Shown in pieces: positions 1 through 7,019 of a stretch of 8,850 bases of DNA; position 1 is the first letter of the stretch, and each line of letters begins with the position of its first letter. The notes beneath the pieces were generated by a model. That model was not told the DNA's origin and made no database searches. It was given only the letters and a program-made list of their open reading frames with translations. A program made the position numbers and the translations under genes. Location of the stretch: the NCBI GenBank assembly GCA_009845505.1, contig VXZL01000615.1, positions 1 through 8,850 of the forward strand, written 5' to 3'. Source of the stretch: Candidatus Poribacteria bacterium (GTDB taxonomy: Bacteria > Poribacteria > WGA-4E > WGA-3G).

Positions 1-747
1 GCGCTGTATGGGCAACAGGGACATCGCGTTAAATTTGTTTCCGTTACAAACGGTGATGCTGGACACCACGAAATGGGTGGCGGTCCCTTGGCACAACGAC
101 GATATGCTGAAGCACAAGCCGCTGCTGAAGTTATCGGTATTGAATATGAACTGCTGGATAATCACGATGGCGAACTGATGCCGACATTAGAAAACCGTTA
201 CAAGATTATTCGCGCGATTCGTGAGTTCCAACCAGACCTAATTATGACGCACCGTCCGAACGATTACCATCCCGATCATCGGTATACCTCAACTTTGGTG
301 CAGGATGCGGCGTATATGGTGACCGTCCCGAATATCTGTGCGCTTACACCGCATTTAGAGACAAACCCGGTTATTGCCTATTTAAGCGACGGTTTCATGA
401 AACCCTACCCGTTTACACCGGATGTTGTTGTCGGTATCGACGCTGTTATTGAACAGAAACTTGATATGCTCCACTGTCACGTATCACAGTTCTATGAATG
501 GCTGCCTTACAACAGCGGCAGATTGGACAGTGTGCCTACTGATGCCTCGGAACGTCGCGCATGGCTCGCCGAAGGACGTTTAAATCGTTTTCGCGACACA
601 GCCGATAAATACCGGGATTTGCTGATAGCACGCTATGGTGAAGCGTCGGGGACCCAGATTCAATATGCTGAGGCGTTTGAAGGATGCGAGTACGGTTCAC
701 CATTGACAGCAGAAAATATCCCTACCCTCTTTCCGTTTTTCCAATAA
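1..747 (+). CDS. PIG-L/LmbE family zinc-dependent deacetylase, 5'-truncated by the window edge
   Basis: The reading frame is open from base 1 and ends at TAA (745-747), leaving 248 visible residues. The beginning, including the family's first HPDD-type zinc motif, lies outside the window. The ATG at 73 is internal: upstream codons read GHRVKFVSVTNGDAGHHE, the conserved second strand and loop of PIG-L proteins. Visible residues 90-93 are HPDH, which supplies a zinc-ligand histidine. Family members hydrolyse N-acetyl groups from GlcNAc-type sugars or related small conjugates; the substrate here cannot be told. The C-terminal half (around QFYEWLPYNSG and the Arg-rich helix after it) resembles a bacterial subfamily rather than MshB/BshB, which is my impression only. 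There is no signal peptide in view. The small cytochrome gene follows after 19 bp and may share its transcript. Confidence 0.88.
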   Translation, partial: ALYGQQGHRVKFVSVTNGDAGHHEMGGGPLAQRRYAEAQAAAEVIGIEYELLDNHDGELMPTLENRYKIIRAIREFQPDLIMTHRPNDYHPDHRYTSTLVQDAAYMVTVPNICALTPHLETNPVIAYLSDGFMKPYPFTPDVVVGIDAVIEQKLDMLHCHVSQFYEWLPYNSGRLDSVPTDASERRAWLAEGRLNRFRDTADKYRDLLIARYGEASGTQIQYAEAFEGCEYGSPLTAENIPTLFPFFQ

Positions 748-766
748 GGAGTCTCATTTTAGCCAC

Positions 767-1027
767 ATGCCAACGGAACAAGCCAGTGCCAAAACGCTTA
801 TGGTTATTGTGAGCGTGATCGGTCTTATTTTTGCGATAGTTATGGTTATCCTCTTTTTCAACGCTGCCCCAGCGCGTTCTAACATTGAAGAGCATCGCGC
901 TTCAGAGGAAAACGCTGACTGTCTGAAATGCCATCTAATCGGAGACGAAACGTCACCGACAATGCCGCATTTGAATCTCGGTAAATGTGTCCTCTGCCAT
1001 GGACTCTCAAAAGAGGAACCCCAATAG
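767..1027 (+). CDS. Small membrane-anchored di-haem c-type cytochrome (NapB-like haem pair)
   Basis: This 86-residue protein has one hydrophobic segment (about residues 11-31) followed by a short soluble tail. The tail carries two haem-attachment motifs, CLKCH (52-56) and CVLCH (74-78). The tail would face the periplasm, where c-type haem is attached. His68, in MPH just before the second motif, and His43 are possible distal ligands. The CxxCH, PH, CxxCH order resembles the haem-binding core of NapB-type nitrate reductase subunits, but the protein is far shorter than NapB and no partner oxidoreductase is present, so its electron partners are unknown. An AAGGAG sequence overlaps the stop of the deacetylase gene (746-751), 15 nt before the ATG, which is long. 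No better in-frame start exists. The gene converges on prmA with 3 bp between stops. Confidence 0.75.
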   Translation: MPTEQASAKTLMVIVSVIGLIFAIVMVILFFNAAPARSNIEEHRASEENADCLKCHLIGDETSPTMPHLNLGKCVLCHGLSKEEPQ

Positions 1028-1030
1028 GTG

Positions 1031-1927
1031 CTATCGCGCAGCCGCCGATTCAGAAACCGCTTTGATGCCGACCCAAGTTATATCATCTTCTGTTTCACGT
1101 ATAACCTGTAAGCACCGAAACCGGTTCTCTTCCAGAACCGATTTAATCTGTCCGAGCTCTGTATCAAGTATCCCTGAGAAGATGACAGTTCCCGCCTCGT
1201 GAAGCCGTGGCGCGCAGTATGGGATGATAGGGAGAACCACTTTCGTTAGGATATTCCCGATGATGAGGTGGTATTTGCCTTCTACGTCCTTGAGACCATC
1301 GCCTTGGGACAAGTGGACTTTTCCTGCAACGCTATTTGCTTCAAAATTCGCTGCTGCAACGGGAATGGCTGTCGGATCTAATTCGATTGCGTCAACCCGT
1401 TGTGCCCCCAGTTTCACAGCGGCAATGGTTAAGATACCAGACCCAGTTCCGATATCGGCGACGTGGTAGTGTGATTCAATCACGGCTTCCAATAGTTCGA
1501 GGGAGAGTCGCGTGGTAGGATGTTGTCCTGTCCCGAATGCCATCCCCGGATCAAGTCGAATGACAACGTCTGTTTCATTGTGAGGCGCGTCGCGCCACGT
1601 TGGTATGATGAGAATTTGTTTTCCAATGCGTTGTGGTGGAAAAGCGGCTTTCCACGCTTCTTCCCAATCCTCAGATTTGACGGGGTGTAAGTCGATTCTG
1701 GCGGGGTGTGGCGAAATTCCCCAGGTCGGCAGTTCTGAAAGGAAGTTACGGAGCCGCTGTATGCGTCCACCCACACGGTCATCTAATGGATAGTAGGCAA
1801 TCAGGTTGACCGTAGACACATCGCTCTCCTTGAGTTCAACGCCTGTCGCGTTCAATTCGAGGAGGAAATTCGCGACCGCCTCAGAAGCCTCTTGGGAGGT
1901 GGTTACCGTAATTTTCGCCCAATTCAT
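1031..1927 (-). CDS. prmA: Ribosomal protein L11 methyltransferase PrmA
   Basis: PrmA transfers methyl groups from S-adenosylmethionine to lysines and the N-terminus of ribosomal protein L11 in the cytoplasm. The 298 residues match the usual length (about 290-300). An N-terminal L11-recognition domain (about 1-85) starts MNWAKITVTT, as in known PrmA. It is followed by the conserved EDWEEAWK (86-93), the signature DPGMAFGTGQHPTT (126-139), the SAM-binding ADIGTGSG (157-164), the acidic strand end IELDP (181-185) and the active-site GNIL (224-227). It lies 39 bp after dnaJ, the same pairing with chaperone genes seen in several bacteria, and is probably the last gene of the transcript. The ATG has no visible Shine-Dalgarno sequence; nine A residues run into it instead. 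No convincing terminator hairpin was seen beyond the stop. Confidence 0.95.
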   Translation of the reverse strand: MNWAKITVTTSQEASEAVANFLLELNATGVELKESDVSTVNLIAYYPLDDRVGGRIQRLRNFLSELPTWGISPHPARIDLHPVKSEDWEEAWKAAFPPQRIGKQILIIPTWRDAPHNETDVVIRLDPGMAFGTGQHPTTRLSLELLEAVIESHYHVADIGTGSGILTIAAVKLGAQRVDAIELDPTAIPVAAANFEANSVAGKVHLSQGDGLKDVEGKYHLIIGNILTKVVLPIIPYCAPRLHEAGTVIFSGILDTELGQIKSVLEENRFRCLQVIRETEDDITWVGIKAVSESAAAR

Positions 1928-1966
1928 TTTTTTTTACTATTAAATGGTGAGGTCCGGTGCTATCTA

Positions 1967-3088
1967 TCAGATGTCTTCGTCATCATCATGGCGACCGAGG
2001 AGTTTATCCCAAAATCCGCCGTTTTCGTTATGATGCGGTTCACTCCGCAAACTTGCGAATTCCGATAACTTTTCGCGTTCTGCTACATTGAGGTTTTTCG
2101 GTGTTTCGATCTCTATAGTAACCACCAGATCGCCTGAATAGGACCGCCTATAATGCGGGACACCTTTGTTCGGGATACGTAACCGCGTACCGTATTGTAT
2201 ACCGGGCGGAATTTGCAACTCTTCAGTTCCATCGATGCTATTGACTTTGATTTTTGCGCCCAAGGCTGCTTGAACAAACGAAATCTTGACTGACGTAATG
2301 AGATCATTTTGGTTACGTTGAAACCGTTCGTGCGGGGTAACATTGATGACAACAAACAGGTCGCCCGGAGGCGCGCCATTAGCCCCCGCTTCACCTTCGC
2401 CACTCAATTTATACTTGAAACCTGTGTCAACGCCTTTGTCAACCTTCAGTTTGATGTCAGTCATATTTCGGACAAGACCCTTTCCGGTGCAAGATGGACA
2501 CGGTTCTTGAATAATTTCACCTTCACCACGGCAGTTTGAACATGTTCGGGACATTGTAAAGAAGCCTTGCGTTTGGCTGACTTGACCTCTGCCATAGCAT
2601 TGTGGGCATGTTACAATCCGTGTTCCCTTCTCTGCTCCACTGCCGTCACAGGTCGAACAAGATTCCACGCGTGGCACCTGAATCCTAATCTCTTTGCCAT
2701 AGATGACATCTTCAAGTGTGACTTCGAGGTTGTATTGTAAACTCCGTCCGCGTTTAGGTGTGCGTTGGGTTGCCCCGAAGCCTCCTAAAAGATCTCCAAA
2801 GACATCTCCGAAAATATCGTCAAGGTTCACGCCAAACCCGCCAAAGTCCTGCCCGCTACCCTCTAATCCGGCATGTCCGAACCTATCATAAACTTGTCGT
2901 TTTTCAGCCGTACGCAGGACCTCGTAGGCCTCTGTAGCTTCCTTGAATTTATTCTCTGCCTCTTTATCCCCAGGGTTTTTATCTGGATGGAATTTGATAG
3001 CAAGTTTACGGTAAGCCCTTTTTATCTCATCGTCATCAGCATCACGATTCACATTCAGAATTTCATAATAATCGCGTTTTTGCGTCAT
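1967..3088 (-). CDS. dnaJ: Chaperone protein DnaJ (Hsp40), type I
   Basis: DnaJ delivers unfolded proteins to DnaK and stimulates its ATPase. At 373 residues it has the full type I layout. The J domain (about 5-70) has HPD at 34-36. A Gly/Phe-rich linker (about 71-106) contains DIFGD. Four CxxCxGxG zinc modules lie at 144-151, 161-168, 183-190 and 197-204, all with intact cysteines. Two beta-rich substrate-binding domains and an acidic tail (DDDEDI) follow. The ATG is preceded by GAGGAAGG about 7 nt upstream. It lies 20 bp downstream of grpE and 39 bp upstream of prmA in the same direction, so the three are very probably co-transcribed. No CIRCE (HrcA operator) sequence was seen upstream of the grpE-dnaJ pair. 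dnaK is not in this window. Confidence 0.98.
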   Translation of the reverse strand: MTQKRDYYEILNVNRDADDDEIKRAYRKLAIKFHPDKNPGDKEAENKFKEATEAYEVLRTAEKRQVYDRFGHAGLEGSGQDFGGFGVNLDDIFGDVFGDLLGGFGATQRTPKRGRSLQYNLEVTLEDVIYGKEIRIQVPRVESCSTCDGSGAEKGTRIVTCPQCYGRGQVSQTQGFFTMSRTCSNCRGEGEIIQEPCPSCTGKGLVRNMTDIKLKVDKGVDTGFKYKLSGEGEAGANGAPPGDLFVVINVTPHERFQRNQNDLITSVKISFVQAALGAKIKVNSIDGTEELQIPPGIQYGTRLRIPNKGVPHYRRSYSGDLVVTIEIETPKNLNVAEREKLSEFASLRSEPHHNENGGFWDKLLGRHDDDEDI

Positions 3089-3108
3089 GAATGTACCTTC
3101 CTCTTGTG

Positions 3109-3945
3109 CTATTCGGCTTCGTCAGTAGTATCCTTGTCGTTCAACTCTTTACTCACTTCTTCTATGGTGGGTCCTTGCGAAACGACTACTTGTGATGCGC
3201 GTAGAACACGAGTATGCAGCATGTACCCGCGTCGAAATTCTTCCATCACTTCACCTTCTGGTATTTCATCTGATGCGACCGCCATCAACGCCTCATGTCG
3301 GTAGGGATCAAACGTTTTACCGACAGCTTCAATAGGTATAAGGCCGTGGTTGCTGAGTGCGGTTAGCAACTGCTTGTGAACAAGTTCGACTCCTTCACTG
3401 AAGGTCGTAATTTCGGGTGAGGCATCGTCGGTTTCAACCTTCTCAGTTGCGCTCTTAATGGCGGCTTCAAGGCTATCAAGCACCGGCACCATTCCTTCCA
3501 AGATTTCTTCGTTGGCGTACTTGAGTTTTCGTTGGTAGTCGGTTTCCATCCGTTTTTTGGTATTCTCAGCTTCCGCGGCTGTCCGTAGCAATAGATCGCG
3601 TTCGGCTTTATATGCTTCGTGGACGTGTTCTACCGCCGCTTCCACCTCTTTTTCGAGTTCGGTACGAAACAACGCTTCGCGTTCGGTTTCATACTGTTCA
3701 TGCACGCGTTGGACAGTTGCTGCGACTTCTTCTTTGATTTTTGAACTGAGATTCGCAGCTGTTTCTTCAACCGGCGCGATGTGCGCTTCTATCTCTTTTT
3801 TGACTTCCGATTTAATTGTGTCAAGTGCTGTTTCTGCGATCTCCCGCATACGTGCAACAAATGTTTTTTCTTCGGGCTCATCAGGATCGTTTTCCTGATT
3901 CGGTTCTATTTCTGTTTCTATGTATATCTCTTTAACGTCAGACAT
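3109..3945 (-). CDS. grpE: Nucleotide exchange factor GrpE with extended coiled coil
   Basis: GrpE is the dimeric nucleotide exchange factor that releases ADP from DnaK. I take the ATG at 3945 (278 residues) because AAGGA lies 7 nt upstream (3953-3957); a longer reading would need a TTG at 3978 with no such site. The family core is in the C-terminal half: a long helix (to about 165) with [14 protein letters not shown], then the beta domain with [20 protein letters not shown] (201-220), [17 protein letters not shown] (235-251) and the V-V-V-S strand. The protein is longer than the usual 180-200 residues. The excess is an acidic N-terminus and a Glu/Lys/Ala-rich coiled coil (about 35-145) containing a 27-residue tandem duplication. 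It lies 71 bp after the GGGPS gene and 20 bp before dnaJ. Confidence 0.95.
   Translation of the reverse strand: MSDVKEIYIETEIEPNQENDPDEPEEKTFVARMREIAETALDTIKSEVKKEIEAHIAPVEETAANLSSKIKEEVAATVQRVHEQYETEREALFRTELEKEVEAAVEHVHEAYKAERDLLLRTAAEAENTKKRMETDYQRKLKYANEEILEGMVPVLDSLEAAIKSATEKVETDDASPEITTFSEGVELVHKQLLTALSNHGLIPIEAVGKTFDPYRHEALMAVASDEIPEGEVMEEFRRGYMLHTRVLRASQVVVSQGPTIEEVSKELNDKDTTDEAE
3580..3726 (-). repeat. Tandem internal duplication in the GrpE coiled coil
   Basis: Residues 74-95 (starting [16 protein letters not shown]) and 101-122 (starting [16 protein letters not shown]) align without gaps at a 27-residue offset, with 12 of 22 residues identical. The corresponding DNA copies (3661-3726 and 3580-3645) are also visibly alike, for example around tcgcgttcgg. 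This points to a partial gene duplication that lengthened the helix while keeping the reading frame. Confidence 0.7.
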
Positions 3946-4016
3946 GATGAAATCCTTTTTTGTGCAAGTTCGGTTCAAATATAGTAAAGCCTATAATTCC
4001 CTTTACATTGGCGAGG

Positions 4017-4781
4017 TTAGGAAACCTCGACAGCGTGACCGTGAACAGCGTCAGCGAACGCTTTCATCAATTCAAAAGAGCCGTTTTTCTCAAGAACGTT
4101 GCCTGTTACAACGAAATCGGCACCCGCTGCCACTATTTTCGCGGCGATTTCCGGTGTACGGATACCGCCACCGACGATGAGAGGAATGTTGATTTGCGCT
4201 TTCACTGTAGAGATCATTTCGTTAGGAACAGGATGTGCTGCGCCGCTGCCAGCCTCTAAATACACCATCTGCATGCCGAGGTATTCTGCAGCTAATGCGT
4301 GTGGTCCCGCGATATCGGGTTTATCCCGCGGGATGGGTGTTGTTCCACTCATAAATTCAACGGCAGTTCTGCTGCCCCCTTCGATGAGCATGTAGCCCGT
4401 AGGGATGGCTTCAAGCCTGTAGCGCTGTATCCACGGCGCAGCTTTCACTTGTTCCCCAATAAGGTAGTTTGGATTACGTCCACTGATAAGACTGATATAG
4501 AGGATAGCGTCAGCGTGAGGTGTCAGATGCATCGAATCGCCCGGGAAGAGTACAATTGGGAGTGTTGTCTCCTGCTTAAGTGCTGTTGCGATCGGATGCA
4601 AATCGTTGGTTAAAAAGCTTCCGCCCAGTAAAATTGCATCTGCCCCAGCCTTCTCGATCTCACCTGCAAGTTTGGCACACATTGCAAGTTCGCACTCCTC
4701 CGGATCAATTAGGACGAAATAACCAGCACTATATTTTTTTAGCACCTCATTAAAGTGATTCAGAACCCAATTTGATCTCAA
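4017..4781 (-). CDS. Geranylgeranylglyceryl phosphate synthase (GGGPS/PcrB family, group II-like)
   Basis: This (beta/alpha)8-barrel prenyltransferase family joins a polyprenyl diphosphate to sn-glycerol-1-phosphate through an ether bond, the first committed step of archaeal-type membrane lipids. The 254 residues carry the family landmarks in order: LIDPEE (24-29), AGADAILLGGS (45-55), LFPGDS (78-83), HADAILYISLISGRNP (89-104), PTGYMLIEGG (127-136), YLEAGSGA (174-181), the phosphate-binding VGGGIRT (203-209) and ADFVVTGN (221-228). These fit group II GGGPS (archaeal and Bacteroidetes type) better than Bacillus PcrB. Chain length cannot be read by eye. The start is TTG: an in-frame stop lies just upstream, AAGGA is 10 nt away, and no ATG fits the N-terminus. 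The TTG overlaps the stop of a candidate leader ORF. grpE follows after 71 bp. Confidence 0.9.
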   Translation of the reverse strand: MRSNWVLNHFNEVLKKYSAGYFVLIDPEECELAMCAKLAGEIEKAGADAILLGGSFLTNDLHPIATALKQETTLPIVLFPGDSMHLTPHADAILYISLISGRNPNYLIGEQVKAAPWIQRYRLEAIPTGYMLIEGGSRTAVEFMSGTTPIPRDKPDIAGPHALAAEYLGMQMVYLEAGSGAAHPVPNEMISTVKAQINIPLIVGGGIRTPEIAAKIVAAGADFVVTGNVLEKNGSFELMKAFADAVHGHAVEVS

Positions 4782-4852
4782 ATGCGATTTGTCCTTTTTT
4801 TAGCCATCTTAGATCTCGGCTTGAAAGCTGTCTTTTTTTGACAATCTTGCAC
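4778..4852 (-). CDS. Candidate 24-residue leader peptide ORF coupled to the GGGPS gene
   Basis: A GTG codon (4850-4852) opens a 24-codon frame encoding a basic peptide that ends MAKKRTNRI, with one Cys at position 4. I do not recognise it. Three things favour translation. AAGGAG sits exactly 8 nt upstream. A strong promoter places the likely transcript start only about 17 nt before the GTG. The TGA stop (4778-4780) overlaps the TTG start of GGGPS by two bases, a typical coupling arrangement. Its size and basic composition could still be chance in an A-rich leader. It could be a regulatory leader peptide, a device that brings ribosomes to the weak TTG start, or nothing. Confidence 0.4.
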   Translation of the reverse strand: MQDCQKKTAFKPRSKMAKKRTNRI

Positions 4853-4860
4853 GCCGTCTA

Positions 4861-4866
4861 CTCCTT
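4861..4866 (-). promoter_or_regulatory. Shine-Dalgarno AAGGAG of the candidate leader ORF
   Basis: A perfect six-base AAGGAG lies 8 nt upstream of the GTG at 4852. With transcription starting near 4869 it would sit almost at the 5' end of the mRNA. It is too far (about 80 nt) from the GGGPS start to serve that gene directly, which is the main reason for proposing the leader ORF. Confidence 0.55.
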
Positions 4867-4874
4867 AATGAGAA

Positions 4875-4903
4875 ATTTTACCATATTTACCGCAATTTGT
4901 CAA
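4875..4903 (-). promoter_or_regulatory. Sigma70-type promoter, TTGACA-N17-TAAAAT, for GGGPS-grpE-dnaJ-prmA
   Basis: On the minus strand a perfect -35 box TTGACA (4898-4903) is separated by exactly 17 bp from TAAAAT (4875-4880), a five-of-six match to the -10 consensus. The first purine at the right distance is A at about 4869, the probable start of transcription. The -35 box overlaps the TGA stop (4900-4902) of the methyltransferase gene, so the promoter begins a new transcription unit inside the same-strand gene block. No operator or CIRCE-like inverted repeat overlaps it. No comparable promoter was found in the other intergenic gaps. Confidence 0.65.
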
Positions 4904-6120
4904 ATTCTGTGCTGTCGTGTCAGTTCATAGAGTAGAACACCGGCTGCGACTGCTACATTGAGGGACGATTGCCCTGATGCCATCGGGATGCGGACGAGTT
5001 CTGTGCAGGATTCGCGCACTTCTGCGGAGAGCCCTGTGTTTTCGTTGCCTACAATGATAGCAGTTGGTAGTGAGAAACTCGTGGTCTGTAGTTCTTTTTC
5101 TGCACTGGATGTTCCACCGAGGACGTTCCAACCTACTGCCCGGAGTCTCGTAACTACTTGGACAATATCTGTTGCGTAATACAATGGCAACCGTCCAACT
5201 GCCCCTCGTGACGCACGAATGCAGTTTTTGTGAAATGGACTTGCGCCTATACTGCTTAGCAAGACAGCAGACACTCCTGCAGCATCTGCTGTCCGCAAGG
5301 TCATACCTAAATTGTCTGGGTTGGCAATGTTCTCGGCAATGAGCATTGTACATTGCGGACTGAAGTGAAAGTTAGGTTCACCGGCATCTGGCAAAAAGTG
5401 TTTGAACTTAAAATGTACCGATGCCACGACCGATGGTACCGGACGGGTTGTGGTAACTGAACCCATCACACCATCACTGACCTGATAACAGGAGATGTTA
5501 TCTGCCAATGACCGTTTTAGGAGGCTCTTTCCGTTTGGTGTTGCCAGGAGTGCTGTGGTATAAAAGAGTGCTTCAATGGGCAAGCCGTCGCTAACGGCTC
5601 GTTCTATCATCAGGTCGCCTTCGACAACAAATTGTGAATGCTCAAGTTTGCCCTTCAAGGTCCCGAGTTTGCGAATATGTGTGGCAACCGCGTCTTTGCG
5701 TTTAGAGACAGTCCGTTGCACTGAGACTGTGCCGCTGCCACGTTTAACACCCCGATAAAATCTGCCAGGGTCTGTATGGACGACTTCGCCTTCTAAGATG
5801 TCACGAATTCCATTGTCCATCCAATTCTCTATTGGATGAAACATTCCAGAGCATCGTCTTGGAAAAGCGAGGAGTAGTTCCCTCAAACTGCGTTCAGTCG
5901 TGGCAGAGAGATAAACCCGATAGTCAACATCAAGCAGATTTTCCGGGGTCATGAGTAAGACCCCATCAAGTGTTTGCCAACCAGTGGTAAGCACCTGATA
6001 GGTCGGATGCCATTCTCCGATCTCCAAAAAGGTCTGATATGCCTGTTTAAACTGCAAGACCTCTTCGGCATCTGGGTTTTCTCTTTCTAAGAAAGCGATG
6101 ACTTCATCGTAGTTTGTCAT
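4900..6120 (-). CDS. SpoU/TrmH-family RNA 2'-O-methyltransferase with an extra N-terminal domain
   Basis: SPOUT enzymes methylate ribose 2'-OH groups of rRNA or tRNA with S-adenosylmethionine, through a C-terminal knotted fold. In this 406-residue protein the substrate-binding domain (about 143-235, with FVVEGDLMIERAV) and the catalytic domain (about 258-400) are clear. Motif 1 is NPDNLGMTLRTADAAG (267-282), motif 2 is IVGNENTGLS (356-365) and motif 3 is IPMASGQSSLNVAVAAG (378-394), with key Asn, Arg, Glu and Ser-Leu-Asn present. Residues 1-135 are an extra domain with no SPOUT features, ending near FYRGVKRG. Its pattern is faintly reminiscent of N-terminal halves of GNAT proteins, a weak guess. 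I use the ATG at 6120 because it overlaps the preceding gene's TGA as ATGA; a 25-codon longer reading would run into that gene without support. The target RNA is unknown. Confidence 0.85.
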   Translation of the reverse strand: MTNYDEVIAFLERENPDAEEVLQFKQAYQTFLEIGEWHPTYQVLTTGWQTLDGVLLMTPENLLDVDYRVYLSATTERSLRELLLAFPRRCSGMFHPIENWMDNGIRDILEGEVVHTDPGRFYRGVKRGSGTVSVQRTVSKRKDAVATHIRKLGTLKGKLEHSQFVVEGDLMIERAVSDGLPIEALFYTTALLATPNGKSLLKRSLADNISCYQVSDGVMGSVTTTRPVPSVVASVHFKFKHFLPDAGEPNFHFSPQCTMLIAENIANPDNLGMTLRTADAAGVSAVLLSSIGASPFHKNCIRASRGAVGRLPLYYATDIVQVVTRLRAVGWNVLGGTSSAEKELQTTSFSLPTAIIVGNENTGLSAEVRESCTELVRIPMASGQSSLNVAVAAGVLLYELTRQHRI

Positions 6121-6965
6121 AGAAATATTCCGAGATAGATTGCACCAAGTCCGACAAATATATCCCATTTCATCCAGTGTTGAATGGAGGCACAACTTTC
6201 TTTGGAAGCGTCACGCAATAGCCAAATTGCCAACCCAATCAAGACGAAATCGACACCAATTACAACGGCGAATAGGTAATGCCATGAGTACCACCCGAAC
6301 AGATACGGGATAGGGCTAAATAGGATAACGAGTGCCATGAAACCGAGCGCTGCTGCTACTGCAAGGTGCCGGTTGAGAATCGCAAGCGTCCTCACACCGT
6401 TTTTCATATCGCCGTCTGTATCCTCAAGGTCTTTGATAATTTCCCGTGCCGCTGTAAAGAGGAACGCAAAAATCGCTGGCACGAGTGTGCCTTGCACCGA
6501 TTCTATCGCTACACCGCCACTAATGAAGGTTACGCCGGTTAAGCCGCTGACGACCAAATTTCCGACAAAGACGGTGCGTTTCAACCAGAAGGCATAGCTG
6601 ACAAGCGCGACGGATACGAGGATCGCAATGCCTGTTGCGTTTCTATTAATGAGGGTTCCAAGATAGATACCGATGACGATAAGAACTATTGCGAAAATTA
6701 AGGCGTGTCGTCTCTGAATCTGTCCAGAAGGAAGGGGTCTTTGGGGGCGGTTAATTCGGTCTATCTTGTAGTCACAATAATCGTTTATGGCATTTCCAGC
6801 AGATAGGAGCAATAACGCAGAGATAGAAACTAATAGCAGCCGTGTATCTAACAGATTTTCTGTAGTGCCTTGACTTGCGAATAACCCACCGAGCCATGCG
6901 GAGATAAAGGCAATAATTCCGTTCAAAGGACGCGCCAGTTCAAGGTAGGCTAACACCGTTTTCAT
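6117..6965 (-). CDS. UbiA-family prenyltransferase, digeranylgeranylglyceryl phosphate synthase-like
   Basis: This 282-residue integral membrane protein, with about eight to nine hydrophobic helices, has both Asp-rich motifs of UbiA enzymes, which bind the prenyl diphosphate through magnesium. The first is NDYCDYKID (61-69), followed by RINRPQRPLPSG (70-81). The second is REIIKDLEDTDGD (174-186), followed by TLAI. The N-terminal LELARPLN and the REIxKDxEDxxGD form are characteristic of the archaeal DGGGPS subgroup, which adds the second prenyl chain to (geranylgeranyl)glyceryl phosphate. With a GGGPS gene 1.3 kb downstream this is the favoured role. Menaquinone- or chlorophyll-type prenyl transfer is the main alternative. 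The ATG at 6965 has GGGGA about 8 nt upstream. The gene lies 54 bp after lpxD, and its TGA overlaps the methyltransferase ATG. Confidence 0.85.
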   Translation of the reverse strand: MKTVLAYLELARPLNGIIAFISAWLGGLFASQGTTENLLDTRLLLVSISALLLLSAGNAINDYCDYKIDRINRPQRPLPSGQIQRRHALIFAIVLIVIGIYLGTLINRNATGIAILVSVALVSYAFWLKRTVFVGNLVVSGLTGVTFISGGVAIESVQGTLVPAIFAFLFTAAREIIKDLEDTDGDMKNGVRTLAILNRHLAVAAALGFMALVILFSPIPYLFGWYSWHYLFAVVIGVDFVLIGLAIWLLRDASKESCASIQHWMKWDIFVGLGAIYLGIFL

Positions 6966-7019
6966 CTGTTCGTCCCCAATTTTTTCAGCAAGGGATTAGT
7001 TAAGGGTTCGGCAGTGTTC

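Noticed and set aside
3946..3978. A longer GrpE with an 11-residue N-terminal extension from TTG at 3978
   Set aside because: The ATG at 3945 has AAGGA 7 nt upstream, and the extension is Cys- and Lys-rich, unlike the acidic GrpE N-terminus.
3946..4016. A possible promoter before grpE (TATATT near 3980)
   Set aside because: No acceptable -35 sequence lies 16-18 bp upstream, so it is probably just A/T-rich leader.
6121..6195. A longer methyltransferase start at 6195
   Set aside because: It would overlap the coding end of the prenyltransferase by 79 bp with no clear binding site, while the ATG at 6120 forms an ATGA overlap.
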